Assembly: GCA_029667085.1 (NCBI GenBank)
Contig: JARUHJ010000002.1
Coordinates: 434,001 to 498,000, forward strand
Direction: 5' to 3'
Source: Deltaproteobacteria bacterium IMCC39524
Lineage (GTDB): Bacteria; Desulfobacterota; Desulfuromonadia; Desulfuromonadales; BM103
Length of the DNA: 64,000 nucleotides
In this document: one piece after another, positions 55,800 through 62,400 of the stretch
Numbering within the stretch: position 1 is the first letter of the stretch
Layout of the letters: every line of letters begins with the position of its first letter
The notes under the pieces: model-generated
What the model was told of the DNA's origin: nothing
What the model saw: only the letters and a program-made list of their open reading frames with translations
Databases searched by the model: none
Program-made: the position numbers and the translations under genes

Positions 55800-56551
55800 G
55801 GTGATTCGAGGTTGCGTAGCGAAAAATAGCTTTCATCCAAGTCCAGATCGTAAACCAGTTCCCGGTAATGGAGTACGGTCCTTTCCTCAGGTTTTTCCAG
55901 GGGCAGAACGGTTAAGCGCAAGGGGACGATCCGTTCACCGATCTGCTGGATGTCATCAAAATGAATTTCACGTACGCGGACCATCTCTTCGTCAAAGTAA
56001 TCGATTTGTTCTGGAACCTGTGGGGTTTTGCGAACACGGTAGACAATTTTGCCCCAAACCACCGCGGCGTTCTCTTTTGGCAGACACTCAATGACATAGT
56101 TGGTCGCGGTCTCTTCGAGTAATCTCAGGTGAAAGTCTTCATCGATATGGTTGGCTTTAACCAGGTCGTCATTGGTGATGTGACTGCCCATCCAGCTGCC
56201 ACCCATCATCGAAGGCGGCACTTTGATAATGCGATCGACCTTGGGGAGGTAGTTCCAAACTTCGCGGTTCCTCTTGAGTGTCGCAACGCCACGTTCCTTG
56301 GAAGGCTCGAGGATGCGGACCAAGAAATAATCGCGCTCCAGCGACCAGGCTTCCATCTCCAGGGTCCTCTCCCAGTGGGAGGTCTTGACCTGCATGGTCG
56401 TGCGGGCTCGAGAGGAGGTGCCCATGTACTGTTGCTCAACTTCGCGAATCACTGACTGGATGTCCAGCGCCAAGGCTGTGCTTGATAGTATAGACAGGAG
56501 AATCAAGAGCGGCAGGAGCTTTCGAATCAATGGGGTGTTGTATATGGACAT
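55796..56551 (-). CDS. LolA-like outer-membrane lipoprotein-sorting protein
   Basis: A 251-residue exported protein: signal peptide about 1-28 (ending STALA), then a LolA/LppX-type half-barrel (MQVKTSHWERTLEMEAWSLE, VPPSMMGGSWMGSHITNDDL, YFDEEMVRVREIHFDD). The family includes periplasmic carriers of lipoproteins and lipids. It starts an operon with two FtsX-fold permeases, an ATPase and a barrel. It is not the housekeeping lolA by length and partners. Substrate: an acylated protein or lipid, not determined. Confidence 0.86.
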   Translation of the reverse strand: MSIYNTPLIRKLLPLLILLSILSSTALALDIQSVIREVEQQYMGTSSRARTTMQVKTSHWERTLEMEAWSLERDYFLVRILEPSKERGVATLKRNREVWNYLPKVDRIIKVPPSMMGGSWMGSHITNDDLVKANHIDEDFHLRLLEETATNYVIECLPKENAAVVWGKIVYRVRKTPQVPEQIDYFDEEMVRVREIHFDDIQQIGERIVPLRLTVLPLEKPEERTVLHYRELVYDLDLDESYFSLRNLESP

Positions 56552-57248
56552 CTTCTCTTCTCACCTTTTGCATAAGTTCAAGCAGTTAAGAGAAGAATAT
56601 CATAAAAAAATTCATTTCGTGGTTGACGGCGATCTTGGGAGAAGTGGAGGAGTGAGTGCAACAGAAGGTTAATCTGTTGTATTTTTTTCTTTTGTGAAGA
56701 GAAAGGCAACACCGGCGGGGCGCGTCCCGCCAGACGCCTTACTTTTGTCCGGCAACAAAAGTAAGCAAAAGTGCCGTCTCCTAGCGGAGGGCATATTCTT
56801 TCTCCTGGTTACATTGACTTCAAAAGACCGAGGAGAATGGGATCCGGCCCGTTTCAGGGGGCCTCTCGTCGCCGCTTTTTTGCAGCAAGAAGCTAGAAGA
56901 CACCAAGCGTGCAAACAAGCAACGTTGGAGAGGACCTCAAGGGCCTCGTGGATAACGGGGGAAGCGTAGACCCCTGGAAGTTAGTCCCTCTGAATTTTAC
57001 CAGTAAGACACCACGCGCAAAACATGCCAAGCGCAGCGCAGCCATTTTCTGCATACTCTTTTGGGGCTTCAAAAGAGTATGGCGTCAGACGGGACGCGAC
57101 CCGTCGGTCTTGCTTATTTCTTTGGAACTATAAAATCCAACAATAAAGCGCAACAGATTAACCATCTGTTGCGCTCATACTATAAAAAAATCTACCCCAA
57201 AAATGCAGAAAATTATGTAGGGCTTGTCAACTGTGTCCGTACTTTTGA
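56552..57248. other. Gene-free stretch holding a structured inverted-repeat element
   Basis: No convincing gene occurs in these 697 bases; the short frames overlap repeats and have no family resemblance. The first 100 bases hold the promoter and leader of the LolA-like operon (minus strand). The rest is the element described at 56658-57175. Confidence 0.6.
56658..57175. mobile_element. MITE-like element with long hairpin-rich terminal inverted repeats
   Basis: The two ends are about 110 bases long and match when one is reversed. Each, from outside in, has a CAACAGA...TCTGTTG hairpin (56659-56679; 57151-57171), a GC hairpin (GGCGGG/CCCGCC at 56714-56731; GACGGG/CCCGTC at 57088-57105), and a long T/A hairpin (CTTACTTTTGT/ACAAAAGTAAG at 56738-56765; CATACTCTTTTG/CAAAAGAGTATG at 57052-57081). 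The centre of about 290 bases has no gene. No target-site duplication was identified. It could be a non-autonomous transposable element or a structured RNA locus. Confidence 0.7.
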
Positions 57249-58037
57249 CTACTTCTTTGGCGGCCGGCTGGCATAAACCAACACTTTACGGTCTGTGTAG
57301 GCTTCAACTTCTCCGGCAAAGGTTTCGATCTGGAAATAATCCTGAACTTTGTCAGGAGCATCAACGAAAAATTTATTCAGTGCGGCAATCCCTTCGCGGT
57401 TAAGTCCTGCCCGTTTTGCCCAGGTTGGAAAGTCGTGGGTCTTAGGAACAGTGACTGTCTCGTGCAGGATAAAGCCGGCTTCCTGAACCATCTCTTGCCA
57501 TTTCTCTTCCGTGTAGGCCTGGATGTGAGTCGGGTCGCGCATCTTCTCCATTTCCTGGTACCACTCAGCAATCTCCGGGTCGTTTGGCAGCATTGTATCT
57601 ACGATGGCAATTCGACCGCCACGACGCAAGACGCGATGGAACTCATTCAGTGCCCTTGCGACATCAGGAAAATGATGTGGGGCGACACGGCAGGTCAGCA
57701 GAGTGAAGGCCCCAGCGGGGAAGGGTAGATCTTCAGCGTCAGCTTCACGAAAAGTGATGTTGTCGACACTGCCTTCGTCACTGATATGCTCCTGGGCTTT
57801 TTTCAGCATAACCATGGTCAGGTCAGAAGCGACTACGCTACGAACCAGCGGAGAAAAGCGGAGAGCCGTGTGACCTCCGCCACAGGCTACGTCGAGCATA
57901 TTATCGTCAGGCATCGGTTGCAGCAGGCGTACCATCTCTTCAAGGTCGTTGCCGCTGGCAAAGCCTTTGTCGTGGATATAGCCATCCGCTGCGCGGCCGA
58001 ACTGTTCCCTGATTCTGTTCTTGAATTCACGAGTCAT
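57249..58037 (-). CDS. Class I SAM-dependent methyltransferase (UbiE/COQ5-like)
   Basis: A 262-residue methyltransferase: SAM motif I DNMLDVACGGGHTALRF, motif II FREADAEDLPF and TLLTCRVAPHHFPD in the UbiE/YcgJ style. It resembles small-molecule methyltransferases of the methyltransferase_11 family; the substrate cannot be called. GGAGGAG lies eight bases before the ATG. It stands alone on the minus strand, separated by long gaps on both sides. Confidence 0.88.
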   Translation of the reverse strand: MTREFKNRIREQFGRAADGYIHDKGFASGNDLEEMVRLLQPMPDDNMLDVACGGGHTALRFSPLVRSVVASDLTMVMLKKAQEHISDEGSVDNITFREADAEDLPFPAGAFTLLTCRVAPHHFPDVARALNEFHRVLRRGGRIAIVDTMLPNDPEIAEWYQEMEKMRDPTHIQAYTEEKWQEMVQEAGFILHETVTVPKTHDFPTWAKRAGLNREGIAALNKFFVDAPDKVQDYFQIETFAGEVEAYTDRKVLVYASRPPKK

Positions 58038-58486
58038 TAGCAGAACTCCTCCTTGATTAACGACAGATTATAACATCAGTTTCCAAAAAAGCTTGTCAGG
58101 AAAAGCACCTTCTGATAATAAAATTCGTTTACTGTCGACTTTTTAATGCATCCTATCCTGCTTGGCAAGGTCAAACTGTAAATTGTCTATTCTTAATAAG
58201 TTGCTAAACGGCCTTTTTGCTGCCTTTGAAGAGTTTCTTCCCTTGTTTGTTGCGTGTTTTGTCCTTTTAGACCAACCAGCTTTGTGTGGAAGATAAAGCG
58301 TAACAGATCTTGCTAAAAGCGGAACAGCTCTTGCTAGTGTGATAGGCGTTGTTTCCTTGTTGCCTTGAATATACTCATTTTCCTGCTGGTTAAGACTGTT
58401 TTCGGGTCAGAAAGCTGTCCTGTCGACATCGAACAGACAGAAACCTGACCACGCAGACATTCAACCTCTCGACACGGAATGGATTG
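58038..58486. other. Gene-free stretch with a pair of direct repeats
   Basis: I see no gene in these 449 bases. It is AT-rich and holds a direct repeat pair at 58298-58336 upstream of the permease gene. Confidence 0.45.
58298..58336 (+). promoter_or_regulatory. Direct repeats 21 bases apart upstream of the permease gene
   Basis: GCGTAACAGATCTTGCTA (58298-58315) and GCGGAACAGCTCTTGCTA (58319-58336) agree at 16 of 18 positions. A 21-base period is two turns of the helix, so two proteins could bind the same face. Confidence 0.45.
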
Positions 58487-59479
58487 ATGAACGATTTTCC
58501 CAGTATGCTGCTAGAACTTGTCAAAGCGATCGGCGAGGAATTCCTCTACATCCTCCCTTACCTGGTGGTTGGTGTCTTGTTTGAGGCTATCATCCGGACC
58601 CTGAAGTGGCACGTCAAAATCCGCAAGGCTTTAACGCGTTTCGGAATTCTGGCGATTCCTGCAGCAGTCCTGCTCGGTGTTGCAAGCCCTCTCTGTGCCT
58701 GTGCAACCCTGCCGCTGGTGATCTCACTTCTGATCGCTGGCCTGCCGTTGGCTCCGGCCATGGCTTTGCTGGTGACCTCGCCGTTGATGAGTCCGGCCTC
58801 TTTTGCCATGCTCTCGGGGATGTTGAGTGTCAACTGGGCGTTGGCCGTCCTTGTCTGTGCTGTCCTGCTAGGTCTTTTTGCGGGCTATATGACACATTTT
58901 CTCAGGAAAAAAGGTTTTGCCGAAGAAGATATCTTTCGCGAGGCGTTGCCGCAGGGAGATTTCCACGACCCTGATTATCCTGTTGAACAGCTGCGTTGTG
59001 AATGTGGGCAGCAACTTTCACATCGCGTTAATCGCTGCACCCACAACAAGTTCCTGGTGTTCCTGGCCAGGTTCTGGGAAGGCGGCTTGAAAATTAGCAA
59101 GTTTGTCTTGATCGGTCTGGTGATCGAAGTGGTCGCTTTGCTCTTCATCCCTAACGGCTGGATTACCGGCTTGCTCGAAGGGCAGGGGGTTCTGCCGATC
59201 TTTACCCTGACTCTTGCGGCAATTCCGCTGCATCTGCCGCAGGTGACTGCTGCTTCGATGCTCTTTGGTTTTTACCTTCCTGACCCGGGACAAGTGATCC
59301 CCCTGGCGAAAGGAGCGGGTATTGCCATGCTGGTTGGGGGCCCGGTCACAGCTTTGCCGGTTATGGCCGTATTTATCTCTATGTTCAAGCCGCGCGTACT
59401 TATCCTTTACATCTCTCTCTGTGTTGGTGGTACGATAGCCCTCGCGTTGCTCTTCAGGGCATTACCGATAACGATTTAG
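58487..59479 (+). CDS. Metal-efflux-type permease (SO_0444/ArsP-like DUF318 family)
   Basis: About 330 residues with eight or more membrane segments in two halves. The first half has ASPLCACATLPLVISLLIAG (Cys70, Cys72), which matches the SPLC-type motif of this permease family; the second has LHLPQVTAASMLFGFYLPD. A cytoplasmic loop between halves carries Cys171, Cys173, His179, Cys184 and His186 (CECGQQLSHRVNRCTH), a possible metal site. Members have been linked to copper/zinc or arsenical efflux; the substrate here is not proven. The ATG at 58487 is preferred over the adjacent TTG. A repeat pair upstream may be its operator. Confidence 0.82.
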   Translation: MNDFPSMLLELVKAIGEEFLYILPYLVVGVLFEAIIRTLKWHVKIRKALTRFGILAIPAAVLLGVASPLCACATLPLVISLLIAGLPLAPAMALLVTSPLMSPASFAMLSGMLSVNWALAVLVCAVLLGLFAGYMTHFLRKKGFAEEDIFREALPQGDFHDPDYPVEQLRCECGQQLSHRVNRCTHNKFLVFLARFWEGGLKISKFVLIGLVIEVVALLFIPNGWITGLLEGQGVLPIFTLTLAAIPLHLPQVTAASMLFGFYLPDPGQVIPLAKGAGIAMLVGGPVTALPVMAVFISMFKPRVLILYISLCVGGTIALALLFRALPITI

Positions 59480-59635
59480 AGGCAGGGACTCGTTGCTAGG
59501 AGCTGGGGGCTGGTTATTACCCTGAAGTTCAATCATCATGGTCCACTGGCTGATAAATAACACTTTTGGGACAGTCCCCATGCGGAGACAGTCCCTTAAT
59601 TCATCAATAGACCCGCTTCAGGGAAAGGACACATC

Positions 59636-60154
59636 ATGGGACAGGCAATTCAACAAGTAAAACCAGGCGACAGAGTTAAAATTAATTTCACCGGGACGCT
59701 GGAAGACGGCACCCTGTTCGATACGACTTATGAGAGCATCGGTTGTGCTGACGACGACTGTGGCTGCGACGAAGGTGGTTGCGATGACGACGATTGCGGC
59801 TGTAATGGGAACGTCGGCCCTATGGAGTTGGAGGTTGGCAGCGATGCTTTCTTCCCCCAGGTCGAAGAGGCCCTGATCGGCATGGCTGCAGGTGATAAAA
59901 AAACCATCACCATCAAGTCTGACGATGCTTTTGGCGCTTACGATGCGGAGCAGGTTTCTGCTGTTCCCCGTGACCAGTTTCCCGATGATATTGATCCGCA
60001 GGTCGGTGATAACTTCGAGCTTCTCAACGATGACGGAGAAGGCATGGTGGTTACGGTGATCGACGTGAATGACACCGAGGTTACCCTCGACGCCAACCAT
60101 CCACTGGCCGGCGAAGATCTCAATTTCGATGTGGAAATGGTTGAGATTGTTTAG
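59636..60154 (+). CDS. FKBP-type (SlyD-like) peptidyl-prolyl isomerase with Cys/Asp-rich insert
   Basis: A 172-residue SlyD-like protein: GDRVKINFTGTLEDGTLFDT (11-30) and PMELEVGSDAFFPQVEEALI (62-81) belong to the FKBP domain, and an insert-in-flap (about 95-150) follows (VPRDQFPDDIDPQVGDNFEL). Between the first two strands is an insert at about 34-60 with six Cys (37, 42, 44, 49, 54, 56) and about ten Asp/Glu, unlike ordinary SlyD, whose metal-binding tail is C-terminal and His-rich. It probably isomerises prolines and binds metal. AAAGGA precedes the ATG. Confidence 0.9.
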   Translation: MGQAIQQVKPGDRVKINFTGTLEDGTLFDTTYESIGCADDDCGCDEGGCDDDDCGCNGNVGPMELEVGSDAFFPQVEEALIGMAAGDKKTITIKSDDAFGAYDAEQVSAVPRDQFPDDIDPQVGDNFELLNDDGEGMVVTVIDVNDTEVTLDANHPLAGEDLNFDVEMVEIV

Positions 60155-60157
60155 GAT

Positions 60158-60192
60158 CTTCGGGACGCGGAACGCGGGACGAGGGACACGAC
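60158..60192 (+). repeat. GC-rich short repeat, partner of the tail of the facing gene
   Basis: CGGGACGCGGAACGCGGGAC is repeated with about 20 of 24 matches, inverted, at the 3' end of the gene at 60284, whose last codons it encodes. A distantly similar GGTACG repeat lies at 53199-53217. Confidence 0.4.
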
Positions 60193-60217
60193 AATATTCT
60201 CATTATCTTGAATACAT

Positions 60218-60250
60218 AAAAGGGCTGTCCTTTAATTGGGCAGCCCTTTT
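60218..60250 (+). terminator. Terminator of the SlyD-like gene
   Basis: AAAAGGGCTG and CAGCCCTTTT, extended inward by TCC/GGG, make a 13-bp stem with a loop of about seven bases, and T's end the right arm. It can also serve the minus strand. Confidence 0.88.
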
Positions 60251-60283
60251 GCATTTCTGATCGGTCTTTTTATTTTCTAGGTC

Positions 60284-60925
60284 TTACTCGACCCCCGTGC
60301 CGCACTCCGCGTCCCGCTCTTCTAAAAACCCGATCAATTGCACCACGGCCTGGCTCAACTCTTCCGGTACCTCGGAAACCTCATGCAAGCTGGTCGCAAG
60401 TCGTTTTGCTGCGAGCAGGGCGTTGCGGTGCTGGTGCTGCGTTTTTTGTTCCGGTTGATGACTGTGTGTCATGTCTCGAAACCGCTTGGCGACGGAGGGA
60501 TGGTTGCGCTCCTCTTCGATCACCGCCTGACGCAGTTCACTGTATTCCTCCATGCTGAAATGCTCGCGTTCATCTGCTTTCCGGAGCAGGTCAATTGATC
60601 GGTAATCGGGAAGGGGACGTCCTTCCTTGCGTTCCAGAAGGCTTGGCTCTCTGCGCTCCAGGAAGCGGAAGGCGAGCAAGAGCTTTTCCGCGGTCTGACG
60701 CCGAATACGGATCTCCTTGGTGCAATAATCCTCAAAAGAGGTAAAGCCCCACTCGGAAAACTGTTTTTTGTTGCTGACTTTTGCCAGCCACTCACCAAGT
60801 TCAACCCAGGATGATTTGAACTGTTTTGCCGTGGCTAAAACCTGGTAACGCTCAGATTCAGGCGGCAGCTGCCGCATGAGCTGTTCAATATGTTGAGAGC
60901 CTTTGGTCGGGCTTTTCTCTTCCAT
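60284..60925 (-). CDS. Hypothetical protein, helical, with an amphipathic core
   Basis: I do not recognise this 213-residue protein. It has no signal or membrane segment and appears all-helical and charged. It contains FSEWGFTSFEDYCTKEIRIR and RRQTAEKLLLAFRFLERREP, which could include a helix-turn-helix, so DNA binding is possible but not established. The last dozen codons coincide with an inverted GC-rich repeat found at 60158, suggesting the C-terminus was extended by a repeat insertion. AGGAG lies seven bases before the ATG. Confidence 0.7.
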   Translation of the reverse strand: MEEKSPTKGSQHIEQLMRQLPPESERYQVLATAKQFKSSWVELGEWLAKVSNKKQFSEWGFTSFEDYCTKEIRIRRQTAEKLLLAFRFLERREPSLLERKEGRPLPDYRSIDLLRKADEREHFSMEEYSELRQAVIEEERNHPSVAKRFRDMTHSHQPEQKTQHQHRNALLAAKRLATSLHEVSEVPEELSQAVVQLIGFLEERDAECGTGVE

Positions 60926-60990
60926 TCGCGTTCTCCTCTGGGATGCGCCGAAATCATAACATAACTGTTAAATCGTTTAGCAAAATGATT

Positions 60991-61159
60991 CTTAGCGCAA
61001 AGGCGCAAAGACGTAAAGCTACTCACGCTATTATATGGATTAACGGTTTGTCGCTTGGGGTGTATCGTGCTAATTAATTGTAAAGGTTAATTTTACCCTT
61101 GAAATTACCTGTTATAGAATAAATTCTTTTACTCTGTGTCTTTGCGCCTTTGCGTTAAG
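60991..61159. repeat. Imperfect element with GCGCAAAG terminal inverted repeats
   Basis: CTTAGCGCAAAGGCGCAAAG (60991-61010) and its inverse at 61138-61159 agree in 21 of 22 bases, and enclose 125 bases of AT-rich DNA with no gene. Similar GCGCAAAG repeats are scattered in many proteobacteria. It sits in the 254-base gap between the hypothetical gene and the RlmI-like gene. Confidence 0.7.
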
Positions 61160-61179
61160 TGTTTTGAAAGGTTTTAAAC

Positions 61180-62400
61180 GTGTCTGCCCGTAAACAACTC
61201 CGCTGCACCATCGGTTCCGAAACCGTACGTATGCTCAATCTCGGTCACCCCTGGGTGATCTCTGACCGCTTTACCTCAAATTGGCCAAAGACCGCGTGTG
61301 GCAGCCTTGTCGAGCTTGTGTCTGAAAAAGGGGATTCGCTGGGGACGGCGCTTTGTGATCCGGGCTCACGAATCGTTGCCCGCAGATTGTCGAGTTCTGT
61401 GGTTCAGCTCGATCAACAATGGCTGACAAAGATGTTGCAGCAGGCTCAAGTAAGCCGGAGTTGGCTGGACTTTGGTGATACAAACGTGTCTCGTCTGGTG
61501 AATGCAGAAGGTGACAGTTTGCCAGGTCTGACCGTTGATCGCTACGATGACTATCTCATGGTGCAATATTATACTTCGGCCTGGGAGAAGCACCTGGAGG
61601 TTTTGTCCTCGGCCTTGCAGGAGGTCTATTCTCCCGTGGGTATCTATTGTAAGTACCGCCCGCAGGAAACCCGCAAGCTTGCTTCTGGAAAAGAGAGTAG
61701 GGCACCGCAAGGCTGGTTGTTGGCCGGCGATCCTGCGCCACAGGACTTGACTGTTCGGGAAAATGGATTGAACTACCGGATTGATCTTGTGAAAGACCTG
61801 CACACCGGATTGTTCCATGATCAGCGACAAAACAGGCTGGGTTTTCGGCGTCAAGCAGCGGGCTGCCAGGTGCTCAACTTGTTTGCTTACACCGGGGCCT
61901 TCTCTGTGGCTGCTGCCGCCGGCGGTGCCACGCAGGTTACCAGCGTCGACGCCTCTGGCCGTTATCTAGATTGGGCGCGTGATAATTTCAGGCTCAACGG
62001 GATTGATCCTGAAAGCCACGAGTTTGTTACCGGTGACTGTTTTGTTGAATTAGATCGCCTGGCCAAGGCGGGGCGCAGTTTTGACCTGGTTTTTGTTGAC
62101 CCACCGAGCTTCTCCACCACCCGCAAGAGTCGCTTTACGACGAGTGGTGGTACCTCTGAACTGGTGCAGAAGGTATTGCGCTTGATGCCGACCGGCGGGC
62201 TTCTGGTGACTTCGTCGAATCTGCAGAAGATGCCCCTTGAGAAATATCTCAAGGAATTGCGCAAAGGCAGCCTCGCCGGTGGGCGTCACCTGCAGGTGGT
62301 CGAAGTGTCAGGGCAGGCAGAGGACTTCCCCTTCTCACCATGTTTTCCGGAAGGGCATTATCTCAAATATGTGGTCTCAGTCGTGCAGGATAAAATCTGA
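61180..62400 (+). CDS. RlmI-like class I SAM rRNA methyltransferase, catalytic Cys replaced
   Basis: A 406-residue protein: PUA-type RNA-binding domain (about 1-75), an EEHEE domain with NAEGDSLPGLTVDRYDDYLM, and a Rossmann methyltransferase (VLNLFAYTGAFSVAAAAGGA; VTSVDASGRYLDWARDNF; FVDPPSFSTTRK). This is the RlmI/RlmK family. In E. coli RlmI the m5C catalytic Cys lies in LTFSCSG; the aligned segment here is LVTSSNLQK, with Ser. So this copy may make a different product or modify another site. The GTG start follows AAAGG. It ends in 24 bases of overlap with the phosphodiesterase gene on the other strand. Confidence 0.87.
   Translation: MSARKQLRCTIGSETVRMLNLGHPWVISDRFTSNWPKTACGSLVELVSEKGDSLGTALCDPGSRIVARRLSSSVVQLDQQWLTKMLQQAQVSRSWLDFGDTNVSRLVNAEGDSLPGLTVDRYDDYLMVQYYTSAWEKHLEVLSSALQEVYSPVGIYCKYRPQETRKLASGKESRAPQGWLLAGDPAPQDLTVRENGLNYRIDLVKDLHTGLFHDQRQNRLGFRRQAAGCQVLNLFAYTGAFSVAAAAGGATQVTSVDASGRYLDWARDNFRLNGIDPESHEFVTGDCFVELDRLAKAGRSFDLVFVDPPSFSTTRKSRFTTSGGTSELVQKVLRLMPTGGLLVTSSNLQKMPLEKYLKELRKGSLAGGRHLQVVEVSGQAEDFPFSPCFPEGHYLKYVVSVVQDKI

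Noticed and set aside
56669-57276. Open frames of 71-91 codons in the gap before the methyltransferase
   Set aside because: They lie in the hairpin-rich inverted-repeat element, have no start-site signals and no family resemblance.
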